Below, piece by piece: positions 1 to 11,235 of a stretch of DNA of 64,000 nt; the stretch's first letter is position 1; every line of letters begins with the position of its first letter. The stretch is from Triplophysa rosa. Its lineage: Eukaryota > Chordata > Actinopteri > Cypriniformes > Nemacheilidae. The notes below the pieces were generated by a model. That model was not told the origin of the DNA. It ran no database searches and saw nothing but the letters and a program-made list of their open reading frames with translations. Location: NCBI RefSeq assembly GCF_024868665.1, contig NC_079907.1, positions 18,805,000 through 18,868,999 of the forward strand. Reading direction: 5' to 3'. Made by a program: the position numbers and the translations under genes.

Positions 1-4
1 GGCT

Positions 5-375
5 GTGCTACTTGCACCGAGGAGGTTACAACCTCTCGTGTGGGGCAAGCACGTGCTGGTCCGGACGGACAGCACAGCTGCTGTGGCGTATATCAATCGT
101 CAGGGTGGCGTTTGCTCACGGCAGCTAACACGACTCGCCCGACACCTCCTTCTTTGGAGTCAGCAGGTGATCAGCTCCTTGCGAGCCACACACATCCCAG
201 GCGTCCTGAACCAGACATCCGACGCGCTCTCTCGTCAGTCGACGCCTCGTGGAGAGTGGCGACTCCATCCCCGCGCCAGCTCATTTGGGAGCAGTTCGGC
301 CAGGCACAGGTGGACCTGTTGCCTCCCCGGACTCCACCCATTGTCCACTTTGGTACTCCCTGACCGAGGCACCCC
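5..375 (+). pseudogene. DIRS RNase H domain, degenerate (copy 1)
   Basis: The frame opening at base 5 carries the RNase H end of a DIRS polyprotein. Visible family blocks are LVRTDSTAAVAYINRQGG near residues 18-35, HIPGVLNQTSDALSRQ near residues 63-78, and GEWRLHP just after. The same blocks recur in copy 2 (VRVDNTSVVSYINHQDG, HIPGHMNVGADLLSRQ), copy 3 and copy 4. RNase H removes the RNA strand during reverse transcription. The upstream reverse transcriptase lies outside the window. After the DALSRQ block the frame loses similarity and homology continues in another frame, showing indels. Confidence 0.8.
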
Positions 376-599
376 TCGGCACGGATGCCCTTGCGCACAG
401 CTGGCCGCGGGACAAGCGGAAGTATGCCTTCCCCCCCAGTGAGCCGCATTGCACAGACCCTGTTGCACAGAAGTGATACTAGTTGCGCCCTACTGGCCCA
501 ACCGGACTTGGTTCTCAGAGCTGGTGCTTCTGATAACAACTCCCCCCTGGCTGATTCCCCTGACAGAGGACCTTCTGTCACAGGGGAAGGGCACGTAAC

Positions 600-1254
600 G
601 GCATCCCAGGCAGACCCTTGGAACTTCCATGTCTGGACGGGACGAGAAGATCCTGAGTGGCCCACCCCCTGCGATGGTTGGGACATCTCTCAGGCTATTG
701 GCCTAGGCCACTAGTCGGCTATACGCCTATAAGTGGCGCCTCTTCTCGTCCTGGTGCTCCTCTCGAAGAGAAGACCTGCGGAGTTGCTCAATCGGGAACA
801 TGCTGTCCCTTCCTCAAGAGAGACTGGAGAGTTACCTCTCATCCCCTGCTCACTGGCAGTGTATGTAGCCGCTACGGCCGCTCATCACGACTCAGTTGCT
901 GGGAAGCCTCTGGGACAGCACGACCTGGTCATTAGGTTCCTAAGGGGCGCGAGAAGGTGACCGCCTCATCCGCGCCCTGTACCCTCTTGTCTGTTTTGGA
1001 GGTCAGCAGAGAGGGCTGTCTCCAAACAGAGGCTGGCGCATTGGATCGTGGATGCCGTCGCTACGGCATACCGATCTCAAGATCGCCCCTGCCCGTTAGG
1101 AGTGAGGCACACTCCTCATGGGCACTGGCTCAGGGCGCCTCTCTGGCAGACATCTGCAGAGCTGCGGGGTTGGGCTATGCCCATCTCCTTCGCGAGGTTC
1201 TACAACCTACGCGTGGAACCGGTGTCAGCCCACGTCCTGCAAGGCAACATGTAG
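600..1254 (+). pseudogene. DIRS tyrosine recombinase, internally deleted (copy 1)
   Basis: This stretch matches the recombinase gene of copy 4 (42080-43090) in several frames. The N-terminal SAM-like region (near 730-960, with YVAAT and RFLRGAR) is present. It then jumps directly from the bases equivalent to 42478 in copy 4 to those at 42815, so about 337 bases are missing, including the part that would carry the first catalytic arginine. Downstream, the ASLADIC and ARFYNLRV blocks mark the C-terminal catalytic region with the candidate tyrosine nucleophile. The HxxR box near 1103-1121 is also damaged by an 18-19 base deletion shared with copy 3. The protein cannot be functional. Confidence 0.78.
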
Positions 1255-1789
1255 GACCGGCAGCCGGTAGGGCGTACACCTGCGAAAGCCCTTCCCCCTT
1301 TCTCTAGGGGGATCAGCAGCTATTTACGCCTCCCTTCTTTCCCCACTGGGTAAAGAACAGGCATTCCATCCATCACTAAGCACCTTCCTGGGGGGCAGGC
1401 TGGGCAGAACAGCCCTGCCCCCTTAGGCCGGGGAACAGTTGAGTTATCTACCACATAGCTCTAACCGGACCTAGTGCTCCAGAAGTGGTAACCCCCCTTG
1501 GGCGGTTCCGTCTGATGTATCCTCATGCATGGTTCCCACCTCGGTAACCCATGACCTCCCTAGGTGGACTCCCACCATGCGGTAAACTACCTCAGTCCGC
1601 ACATTTTCCAATGAGTTCTCCCCTGATGGTGAGACCATGTTGGTGTCTCCACTAATTCCTCCCTATGGAGGTAGTGGTCTCTGTAGCGTTTTTCCCCCAG
1701 GGGGGAATAATGCTTACCCAGTGGCCCTTACGGTGCCGGGCGACTTCTCGCTGTAAGAGAATCAAGACCAAGCACTGTGGCGTTTTCCA

Positions 1790-2133
1790 TAGGAACCCCA
1801 TCTGTCGGCTCGACACAACGTCGAGAGACCGACAGAAAGGGAACGTCTTGGTTACGGATGTAACCTCAGTTCCCTGATGGAGGGAACGAGACGTTGTGTC
1901 CTTTTTGCCACAACGCTGGCCTTCCGCTGCAGCGGTCGAGGGATGCTCAGGCTCCTCAGACCAAAAGGTGAATGAATGCAGCACGCCGTCTCCCTTTTAT
2001 ACCCGGATATCTGGGGGCGGAGTCCGGCATGCAAATTTCATTCGCCAATTTCATTGGCCTTTTCTAAACTAGTCAGAAGTTGATAGGTTCTCAAGAGCGA
2101 ACCCCATCTGTCGGCTCAACACAACGTCTCGTT
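1790..2133 (+). repeat. DIRS internal complementary region and right ITR (copy 1)
   Basis: Bases 1790-1901 contain the complements of both element ends joined at gggaac (1839-1844). Within this block gacacaacgtc and gacgttgtgtc form an 11-bp perfect inverted pair. Bases about 1960-2133 are the right terminal repeat. They include the inverted TATA-like motif ccttttatacccgg near 1995 and the conserved blocks gcatgcaaatttcattcg and cattggccttttcta, all found inverted at the left end of copy 4. This end-complement arrangement is diagnostic for DIRS1-type elements and is thought to template the circular intermediate. Confidence 0.85.
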
Positions 2134-2298
2134 CGTTATGTCGGTTTTCGAGAAACGCACCCCAGGGGTTGTGATTCATAATCTGTTCTCTCTTACCTGT
2201 TGTTATCTGTTCCTTATTGCTTATCCGCATCACGGTTAACCTTTTTCATCCCAGGGCCCAGACCGTGGGCTTGACACCATAGACATACTGTATATATA
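2134..2298. other. Unrecognised spacer
   Basis: This lies between the broken right end of DIRS copy 1 and the Tc1 element. No open frame or repeat was recognised. It ends in a short TATATATATA run that supplied the TA target for the Tc1 insertion. Confidence 0.5.
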
Positions 2299-2300
2299 TA

Positions 2301-2984
2301 CAGGTGCTGGTCATATAATTAGAATATCATCAAAAAGTTGATTTACTTCACTAATTCCATTCAAAAAGCGAAACTTCTATATTATATTCATTCATTACAC
2401 ACAGACTGATATATTTCAAATTTTTATTTCTTTTAATTTGATGATTATAACTGACAACTAATGAAAATTCAATATCTCAGAAAATTAGAATATTACTTAA
2501 GACCAATACAAAGAAAGGATTTTTAGAAATCTTGGCCAACTGAAAAGTATGAACATGAAAAGTATGAGCATGTACAGCACTCAATACTTAGTTGGGGCTC
2601 CTTTTGCCTGAATTACTGCAGCAATGCGGCGTGGCATGGAGTCAATCAGTCTGTGGCACTGCTCAGGTGTTATGAGAGCCCAGGTTGCTCTGACAGTGGC
2701 CTTCAGCTCTTCTGCATTGTTGGGTCTGGCATATCGCATCTTCCTCTTCACAATACCCCATAGATTTTCTATGGGGTTAAGGTGAGGCAAGTTTGCTGGC
2801 CAATTAAGAACAGGGATACCATGGTCCTTAAACCAGGTACTGGTAGCTTTGGCACTGTGTGCAGCTGCCAAATCCTGTTGGAAAATGAAATCTGCATCTC
2901 CATAAAGTTGGTCTTAGAGTTGGTCTGGAATTAGTGAAATAAATCAACTTTTTGATGATATTCTAATTATATGACCAGCACCTG
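2301..2984 (-). mobile_element. Tc1-like DNA transposon, internally deleted
   Basis: Terminal inverted repeats are visible. The left end starts caggtgctggtcatataatt at 2301 and the right end closes with its complement, ending ccagcacctg at 2984. Similarity between the ends runs for about 50 bases, through the aaaaagttgattta block. TA dinucleotides flank both sides (2299-2300 and 2985-2986), as expected for Tc1/mariner insertion. At 684 bp the copy is less than half of a usual Tc1 element (about 1.3-1.6 kb). It keeps only the transposase 3' half, on the minus strand, so it is a non-autonomous deletion derivative. Confidence 0.9.
2581..2871 (-). pseudogene. Tc1-like transposase, C-terminal fragment
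   Basis: The 96-residue frame holds the C-terminal part of a DDE transposase. It shows HSAKATSTWFKDHG, then NWPANLPHLNPIENLW with the final catalytic Glu, and ends near IDSMPRRIAAVIQAKG, the usual Tc1 C terminus. If the lost second Asp sat five residues before the His, the D-to-E spacing would be 34, fitting the DD34E Tc1 group. The DNA-binding domain and both catalytic Asp residues are gone. The fragment is inactive. Confidence 0.85.
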
Positions 2985-2994
2985 TATATAACTT

Positions 2995-3516
2995 AAGTTA
3001 ATTATGCCATTACTACTTTTCCCTGGTTGTTCCTCTGTTGTCTGTTGTTGATCGCGGAATGAGACCGGGTTGGACCTGCACGGTTTCGGCGGGTGGGGCT
3101 TCCTGGGTCGCGGCTCGTGGGCTCTCCCTGTTCTTCGTGGACGTTGCTCGGTGGCTTTGGTCGGGGTCACTGAGTGCAGCCATGACACGTCAGAGGAGAT
3201 CTGGCCCTCCCGGCTGAGCCTGGTTTCTCCCGAGGTTTTTTTTTCTCCATTATTCAGCATTGGAGTTTGGGTTCCTCGCCACAGCAGAGCAGTGCAGTGT
3301 TGGCTTGCTCACCGGGAGACTGCATTTATTTATTTATTTATTCATTTATTTATTAGATATTATTTATTATAATGATCTTGCTTGGTCTATAAACACCATG
3401 CACTGTGCTGTGTTTTACCTTTCTGTGTTTTTCTTATTTGCTCCTGTAAAGCTGCTTTGGAACAATGCACATTGTGAAAAGCGCTATATAAATAAAATTG
3501 AATTGAATTGAATATA
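2995..3516 (+). mobile_element. SINE with L2-type 3' tail, copy A
   Basis: The body, from gttaattatgccattacta through the gcggaatgagaccgggttgg block, is the inverted match of 59794-60195. The tail, from about 3325 to 3516, carries ATTT repeats, gctgctttggaacaatgcac, gcgctatataaataaaattg and terminal gaattgaattgaat units. The same tail ends the L2 LINE at 30831. This copy keeps about 100 extra bases (3200-3325) that are missing in the other copy. No function is expected beyond retrotransposition using an L2 reverse transcriptase. The 5' promoter end seen in the other copy is absent here, where the Tc1 element abuts. Confidence 0.75.
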
Positions 3517-4261
3517 ACTAGACACCGCATTGGCCGCTTTGCTCCGCTGCTGCGATATGTCAATGGCGCCACGATATTGATGAGGGCAACAGTGCACTAA
3601 AAGCCCACTGAACCCAATGGGAGAGCTGCGCTTTTTAAGCATTAAAAGCACAATCACGTTTACGTTTCTTAACATATTTCAATGGTTTACAATATACGTA
3701 TAGAGTACAAATTTACCATGTCTCTAGTTGCTTCGTGTCTCGATTATAGCTACTTTAAAATTAATGGTTGTCATAAGGAAATTTGAAATCTATGATTTGT
3801 GTCTGTTATTCATGAGAATCCACTAGATGGCACCATGTTCAGTGATATGTTGTAGACAAGACAAGCAACAGAATAAATAATCACATTGCAATAGTCGAGA
3901 ATAAAACAGACATGTAGCCTAGAGATTGTTTCTGAGATTTATTTGAATCATCGAACAAAACACCCAAGGTAATATAGTTTAATTTACGCGTTATATAAAA
4001 ACAAATGTTTTTCACTGTGGAAATGGCTTTATCTGTAGTAATATTAGACGATGAAAAGATAAAAGATGTTCTTTTATTTATCCGGTACACCCATTACAGC
4101 AGTAAAACATGATGTATGTGATATAGTAAAACAAATAACACTGCCGTGTATTGTAAGTATGAAATAGCTGTCAGGGTTCCTGTTTAGTGTGTCTTTGTCT
4201 CCTCGTTGTACAAGTACTTGATTGTGGCGCCATGTGTCAAGCTCTTCTTACAACCCACATG
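3517..4261. other. AT-rich spacer, no gene seen
   Basis: No recognisable coding region, RNA gene or repeat boundary was found. Short frames here lack family motifs. The stretch separates the SINE from the 3'-truncated LINE remnant that follows. Confidence 0.5.
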
Positions 4262-6980
4262 ATTGTCTTACAATTTGTCCACACCAAACATGCTGATTTG
4301 TTGGTGAGGGCAGCACACATCATATGTAGCTCTTATGATAAAACTTAGCCTGTTTGTTTCCATACTCCACAGCTCACTCCAAGTGATTTTGCGCCGTTCA
4401 ATGCCTTCCCACCTCATCCAATGGCCTTGCTGGGCTTGAGAGACCGCTCTGGCACATCTACTTGCTTCCTCTTGACGTCCAACCTCCTCCACTACCAGGT
4501 GATGCTGTTCCTTTGGTGTCGCTTTTCGCCACGTGGGTGTGGTTGATGCCAAAGCAAGTTCCCCTCTGCCATGTTGCACTTGTCCCACAATTTCCTTATG
4601 TCTGAGAGCTGCCTTTGCATCTCCATTCGCTGTTGTTGGGTTCCATTTCCTTCCTGTCACTACTGTTGGAGCAGCATCTCTTACACAGGGATCACAGGAT
4701 TCTTTGAGCATCATCTCTAACCTTGTTTTGGTGCATTATAGTCCTCCACAAGGCTTGAAATGGGAGAGCACCATTCCCGTACAGCCCTATGTTGCTAAGG
4801 CATCTTGGTAGCCCAAGCCATTTCCTCACCAATAGACTTTACTCACCAATCTCTCCAGGTTGTTGGCGTGAGACACCGTGAGCTCATACATTGAAATTGG
4901 CCACATCAGGCGTAAAAAACAAGCCAAATTGGAAGCACCAGAGTTTCAGCTTCCCAGGAAGAGCTGTATTATTGATTTTCTTGAGTCCACTGGCTGTCTC
5001 TTGCCTGAGTTGTTCCACCTGTTCGGCCTCTTTAAGGTCTGTGGAGTACCACTGTCCAAGGCTTTTGATGGGCTTTTCCGTGACCGTTGGTATGGGCTCA
5101 CCCTTTATACAGAAACTGTCATTGGTAAACCTGCCCTTGACAATAGAAATGCTGTGGGATTTGCTCGGTTTGACCTCCATTTGTGCCCAACTAATGTTCT
5201 TCTGGTGCTTATCCAGCAGCCACTTTGTACATGCTTTGGTTGTTGTGGTGGTTGTCATGTCATCCATATATGCCCTGATTGGAGGTAGGCGCAACCCATT
5301 TTTCAAACGCTCTCCTCCAACCACCCAACGCGATGCCCAGATTATTATTTACATTGCCGTTGTGAAAGCCAGTGGTGAAATTGTGCAACCTGCCATTATG
5401 CCAACCTCCAGCTGTTGCCATGCGGTGGTACTATCCTGTGTGGTAATACAAAATTGGAGATCCTGAAAATATGCCTTAATCAGCTTTGTTACCTGATCTG
5501 GAACATGGAAGAAGTCAAAGGCTGTCCACAGCAGCTCATGTGGCACTGCTCCAAAGGCATTGGCAAGATCTAGAAAAACCACATGCAGGTCTTTCTTCTC
5601 ATATTTTTGCCATTTGCAACTGGTGCCAGATGATGTTAGCGCGTTCCAAACATCCAGAGAAACCCCCTATGCCTGCCTTCTGCACTGAGGTGTCAATGAA
5701 GTTGTTTCTCTTCAGAAATCATATTAAATCCCTATAAGTCTATTGGCCACAACACTGAAGAAAATCTTACCTTCCACATTCAATAGGCTAATTTGGCGAA
5801 ACTGGGGAATAGTTGAGGAGTTTTTCCTCCTTGGGGATCAGTATGCCTCCTGCCCTTCTCCAGACGTTTGGTATCCATCCTTTTTCCATTCCACAGCCAT
5901 TAATCTCCAAAGGTACCTCAACACCACAATGGCATACCGTTGGGTCCAGGAGCTGAAGCTGATCTTGCCCGTTTTACTGCACATTCAACTTCGCTACATT
6001 TAGGAGGTCTTGTGTCCATCTGGTGTTCTGGTAGCTGAATTGGTGGCGTGTCCTCTGGAATGGAGATTGGCTCATGCCTCTGATTGTCGGAATACATTTT
6101 CCGTAGGTGTTCCTCAGTATCTGTTATAGGTACTTTAAGGGTCCCAGTTTTCTCCTTGCTAAAGATGCTACTGACGAACTTGTAAGGATCTTTGTAGAAT
6201 GCGGTCCTGGTTCACTCCTTCTTCTTATGTTGCTTTCTCAAGCTCTCTACTCTTCGCAACAAGGCCAGGCGACTTTTAATATCGCCTTGTAGTGCCTCTA
6301 GGCCCTTCCTTTCCTCTTCTGTGGCCTTCTTCCACTGTTTCCTCAGGCTCCTCCTTTCTCTGACAAGTCTGTCGATTTCATTTTGTCTCCTGGACTTAGG
6401 TCAGCCCGTCGTCTCCTTCTGTGACCTTGGGTTCTTGCTTTTCACTCCAAATCTCTCCACCCCATAGGTGTAGATGATTCCCCCCATCTTCTCCAGTTTT
6501 CTTTCAACATCTCCTTTTTGGCTTGATAAAAGCTGGACGACATCCGAGTCAATGGTTGCCCATTCTTTGTGGCAGGATTGAGACCAAAGTATCTGAGGTC
6601 TTCTTCCGTTCATTTTCCTTTCTACTGCTTGCTGCGGCTGGGTAGTCTCCGGGTTGCTGATTGCTGGTTGGGCTTCGTCTGGGGTTCTGATACCCTGTGG
6701 GCTGTAGTGCGTGTCCTGCCACTAGGCTTCACCTGACTGATTTGCCCTACCTCTTGTGAACTATTGGTCAATGCGAGGCCCCTCACTAAGCTCTCTCAGG
6801 CACTTCTTCCTGCCCTGTTGTATTTTAAGACCTTTCTCTGATGTTACCTTTGTCCAGCCTCAAATGCATCTCCGTAGTTTCTGTCCTGTTGTTCCAATTT
6901 CTGCTGTGCTGATCTCTTGGTTCTTTGTCATTTTCATTCCGAGGTCTGTTGCCATGTGATCCACCGATGAGTCATCTTGC
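4262..6980 (-). mobile_element. Non-LTR retrotransposon remnant, RLE group (R2/NeSL/HERO-like)
   Basis: A degenerate LINE lies on the minus strand, with its N-terminal part near 6613 and its 3' end cut near 4262. The reverse transcriptase has the LDLANAFG, GIMAGCTISPL and AYMDDM blocks. These differ clearly from the YADD (L2) and FADD (Rex1) enzymes elsewhere in the window. I assign it to the group with a C-terminal restriction-like endonuclease from overall resemblance. The endonuclease itself is not present, because the copy is 3'-truncated before it. The 5' limit is uncertain; 5'UTR-like sequence may reach about 7080. No target duplication was seen. Confidence 0.65.
4268..6613 (-). pseudogene. 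Reverse transcriptase ORF of RLE-type LINE, broken
   Basis: Protein pieces in order along the minus strand: 6613-6401 (N-terminal block ending GIIYTYGVERFG), 5582-5349 (RT motif A, FLDLANAFGAVPHELLW, and motif B, GIMAGCTISPL), 5324-4884 (motif C, AYMDDM, then the KPSKSHSISIVKG and KPIKSLGQWY blocks), and 4714-4268 (post-RT region with RKWNP, VQHGRGE and RKITWSELW). Frames change several times and the region between 6400 and 5600 is poorly open. It would have copied the element RNA at the nicked target. Inactive. Confidence 0.7.
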
Positions 6981-7079
6981 GCCCCCGCTCTCGCAGACTC
7001 CAAGGGTATTCTTTCTCTTGTGTTTTTCATAGCCATAGATGGGTGGACACATTACGCTTATGGTAATGGATCCTGCCGA

Positions 7080-10000
7080 CATGGGTAGCTAGCCCATGTC
7101 TGTCCCTAATAATAACTGATACTACCACACAGAAATTACACACTAGTGATTAAATTATTTTAAAAAGTTGATTCCAAAATGGTGTTTCCACAAATGGCAT
7201 TGAAAGAAATTTTGTTTTCATCTCTGTTGCAATAGGTTTGGAACTGCCTTTTCCTGTTCCAAAATGACTCTACTCCATGTGCAAGTCATTGGCGTCAAGT
7301 GATGAGTTTTTGGCTGCATTTAAAGTCACACCAAAGGTGCTCAACTGGGTTCAAATATCAGTCAAGTTCTTCCACACAGACTGAATCAATCCTTTATTTT
7401 GAATCTTTTGGAATAGAAAAGGGTCCTGTCCAAACTGTTGCAATAAAATTTCCATTACACAATTCCCTATAGAACATCATTATGTGATGTAGCAGTATGA
7501 TTTGTACTCATGGAAAAGTCAAACTTGTTTATTAAATGTTCAAATATCTGAAATAATTCTGAGATGCAATGTTCCATCCTAAAGTTACGAAACAAAAAGG
7601 CTTGTGAATTAGGACAGGAATTATTATTCGTGTCATGTTGCAAACATGATGACAATATGCTTTGATTCCAAATCATTTGACAAAAATTGCTGTTTATGCG
7701 AATGAAGTGAAATTATAGCTTCTGCTCTCAGTAAATGCATGAGATGATATTATGCATGCTAATACTGCGATGATGAATGTGCCATCATGATAAACGGTCA
7801 GAAACAGACCCGATTCTCCCGTGCCTGCTTTCAGTTTCTCTAACTTTCACTTAGTAAATTCACCACAAGGACTCACAATTAGACTAACAGCACCGTCACA
7901 GTCAGCCATGTTGATATAAGAGAGAATTCGCATGCTGTTCTTGGTTGCATTCCTACTCCTAATGCTATATGGAAAGTCCACTGGTCATGTAGTTATTTAT
8001 TTCACTTAGAAAATACTGTAGCGGTGTTGATGACAAATTTTGATACTAATAACCGTGACAGTATTGGGTGATTTAACATTTTATGTTAAGAGCTACAATG
8101 GTTATGAAAACTCGCTCTTTGCCTCCTTACTTTGGCAACGAATGAGAAAACACCAAACAAACACTGATTGCATTTTTATGTATTTATTTTTAAATCTAGG
8201 CATCACTATAATAGGGTTATTTTGTAGTGAACATCTAATATTGTGACAGCCCTTGTTTTAATACTCCTAAACAGCAAAATCGCCAGTGTGTCGAATTAAC
8301 ACTCATAGTGTTTATATAATCCACACTCAAAGTGTGGAATATATATACAGTACACTGTGAGAGTTAATTTGCTACAAAAGCTATTTGGTGTATTTTCATA
8401 CATTTTAATATTGTTGGTCAGAAACAATACAACCATACATATTAATAACCAAAATCATTGCGAATTTAATATTTACACAATGTTTTTAGCCATTATAAAA
8501 TGCATTTTATCATTAGCTGACAGGGGTTAATATTCACGTGTGCTCTAATACAGAATAAATATCCAAACCGCAAGCTATTTATTATTGTGTTTATAAGTAT
8601 ATTCTCATAATGTATAAAGTAAATGATAATGGTGGATGATGATGTCTCAAATAGTCTTAACTGTCTTAAAGACAGTAGTTTAAAGATATGATTTAATGCA
8701 TGTTTACCTTGAACAGACGCTTACTGAATGCATTCTTCTTTTATGGCAGTCAGACTGGCTTGTGTCAAGAGGAGATACCGCCACCTACTGTCCATGTGTA
8801 TTTATATAGCTGATCTTATGTTTGACGTTTCATATTTTACTGTTATATATGGAAAACGTGTGTGCTTCACTGCAACGTTAAGAGAACAGGTTTAGGGTGC
8901 AACCATTTTAACATCACGGATTTTGATGCAAAAAATCAAAATTGTTACTCCGAGTAACAATATTTTTTCAAAGTTTATGAATACTGTGACAGTTACACGT
9001 TTTTTTAATTTCACATTTATAAATTCAATGCCATTGTTAATATATAAAGCCATACATCTCTCTATACCCAAGGTTCCTTTTAAGAATTGAAGTATTTCAT
9101 ATGAGTTGCAGCACAATATACAAAACACACCATTAAATGAAGTTTGGCTCAGAGATGTTCTCCACTCTCTCTGGGTTCTGCTCGGTGTGATTATATCATA
9201 ATATCTGAATTATTTATATAAATGAGCACATGATGCCAAACAGCCTCGAGCATGATGGACTGTTAGACCTCTCGTGCCTGACGCAAACCACAGCGCTTCG
9301 CTCTAACAAGCGCTTATCCCCTCATACAAGGGCTCAATGACCTGTATCGCCCGTGGGTGGAGGGATGTAAAAACTGATACAAGATAAGGGGTTGTTTCTC
9401 AATTCCTGGGGAAACTTTTGTCCATGTAGAGGACATGGCATGTAGCACAGAGAGAAAGAAAGAATCTTCCACTGAGTGAAAAATGAAGTTATTCTCTTTG
9501 ACAAACTAGCTCTGTCTAGAGAAAAGAATTAAACATTTATACTCTCCCCTCTATTCTTTTTTTTTGTGTTCCTTCTCAAGACCCTGGTTGAAGATTCTTA
9601 CTGGATTACCGGATAAATACAGCTGTGACTTCAGAAAAATGATTTTACATTAGGACGACCCAACACGACAGCCTTATCACGCATAATTACATGGTTACTT
9701 GCATTTCTCCCTGCTGTCAGCATCCCATCAGAACATAGCACAAATTACAGTTTTTATAATTAACAACAACAATTTTTACATTACGAAGATGCTGAGTTTA
9801 AATCGAGTTCAGCCTCATTTCACCATCGTGAAAGACATTCTAAGTGCAGATTCTGCCATGAAATCACACTGACGAGAAACAGTCATTTCTATTAATTGGA
9901 TCACACTGCAACATTTCATTATTGAGTACTTAATCTTTCTAAAAATGACCTGGATAAAAGCATATATCAAAACAACGGTATAGAAACAACTCAATCACTG

Positions 10001-10309
10001 ATTCAGACTGAAAGAAACACTTTGTCATGTCTGGTGTAGCACTAGCATTCATTCTTTCCATAAACGGATTATGAGGTTTATAGTGGGTGAGCTACACAAG
10101 TTCTTTAATGGCCGATGCCGATTTTAAAAACCAACATATTCTCATTCCCGAATCATCAGATATTTACATAGGGCCCCTCAGTGTGGGGTACCCTTTGTGC
10201 CATTTTTCGACGTGCAGGGCTTCTCATGAGAAACCATCTGCGTCAACACACGGACGCGACAGGCACGCAAATTTTACTGTCATTATGAAATTATATATTG
10301 GGGCACAAT
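7080..10309. other. Long AT-rich region without recognised gene
   Basis: About 3.2 kb of AT-rich sequence with only short frames and no family motif that I can support. One short inverted repeat is listed separately (8294-8378). No tRNA-like, CRISPR-like or rRNA-like sequence was noticed. Confidence 0.5.
8294..8378. repeat. Short imperfect inverted repeat, MITE-like
   Basis: The left arm begins gaattaacactcatagtgtt and the right arm ends cactgtgagagttaattt, which read as imperfect inverted complements around a TATATA-rich centre with an inner acactcaaagtgtgg hairpin. It may be a very short miniature DNA transposon or a hairpin. No clear target duplication was seen. Confidence 0.35.
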
Positions 10310-10689
10310 TGGGGTACAACAGACACAACAAGATGGCGCCGAGTATGGCTGCTGCGTCGCAAGCTCCAAACCAACTTTGTAGTTTTTTGTTTGTTTTGTC
10401 GACTTTTCTTATGCTATTTATATTGGATAATGTTTGACATTATCCAATGACAGACAAACACTTTTGGATATAGGTTCTGAAGGGGCACATCGAAAACCGA
10501 ACTTTAAACACTTTACGCTGACCCTCTGTTTACAAAAACGCAAGCGGAGCCCTTTGACTGGATAGCCCGGTCGCGGAAACGCAGACAGAAAAGGGGAAGG
10601 AGAGTAAACCGACCCCTGCTACCCAGTATTTTACTGGCAAACGTTCAGTCTCTGGATAACAAACTTAGCGAACTGAGTTCTCGCGGAGT

Positions 10690-10935
10690 TTTAACCGATG
10701 GAATTGCCCCACTTTTTAACAGAAGCTGCCGTGCATGGCCGGTCTTGATCGCTCCCAGATTAGTGAAGCAATCGTCGTTAAAATGCTCTGCACAAACTAG
10801 CACTTTTTCATTGTACTTCTCTGGAACAGTGTTGAAAATAAAATGTAACCATTCGTTTTTTGTTGACTCATCTTTTGGCAGAGAAAACAAAGAGGCTTTC
10901 TTTTGGCAACGGAACACACAGCGTCTCCACGACAT
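10690..10935 (-). pseudogene. THAP zinc-finger first exon, embedded antisense in LINE
   Basis: The minus-strand frame from 10935 encodes an N-terminal THAP DNA-binding domain. It has Cys6-x3-Cys10, FSLPKD near residues 17-22, Trp29, Cys48-x2-His51 in LVCAEHF, and the AIPS ending at residues 77-80. These are the C2CH zinc ligands and the AVPx-like box of the family. After about residue 83 the frame only reads antisense LINE sequence, so the domain ends near 10690. Upstream (10936-11217 on plus) is GC-rich and contains gtacttccggc, an ETS-site-like motif in promoter orientation. Such domains occur in host THAP genes and in P and ISL2EU transposons; I cannot decide the source. Confidence 0.7.
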
Positions 10936-11235
10936 GGCTGGTCCGGCGGCGGTACAATGAGATTTACAAAACCGCCCAAATTACTTGCTCGTAGATTTGG
11001 CCGGTTTTAGTCAAATCACTCCATGAGCTGACATCAAGTTGTGGGGGTGTGGTTACACGATGCGTTTCAGGCAGGTCTGGGTGAGCATTCGCTTGTAGAT
11101 AAAATACATATTTTGTTCCGACACTTAAATTTTTGCAATTTCACGTGTCTAATACATGCATGGGCAACTTATAACACACAAAAGACAAAGAAAATCACGT
11201 ACTTCCGGCGAATGACTCCTTTAATTCAGGAAACG

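Larger units (their letters stand above)
1..2133 (+). mobile_element. DIRS retrotransposon, family A copy 1, 3' part
   Basis: This is the right-hand part of a DIRS-type retrotransposon cut by the window start. In order it holds RNase H, a broken tyrosine recombinase, a non-coding tail, the internal complementary region (1790-1901) and the right inverted terminal repeat (about 1960-2133). It aligns by eye with 41500-44160 of copy 4 and, inverted, with copy 3. Homology to the expected outer extension stops near 2133, inside the acacaacgtctcgtt stretch, so the extreme right end is lost or replaced. DIRS elements are known to integrate as DNA circles through a tyrosine recombinase instead of a DDE integrase. 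The reading frames are broken, so this copy is non-autonomous. Confidence 0.88.

Noticed and set aside
171..686. Long minus-strand frame of 171 codons over the DIRS copy 1 coding strand
   Set aside because: It is the antisense of the RNase H/recombinase region. GC-rich DIRS sequence leaves several frames open by chance, and it has no domain.
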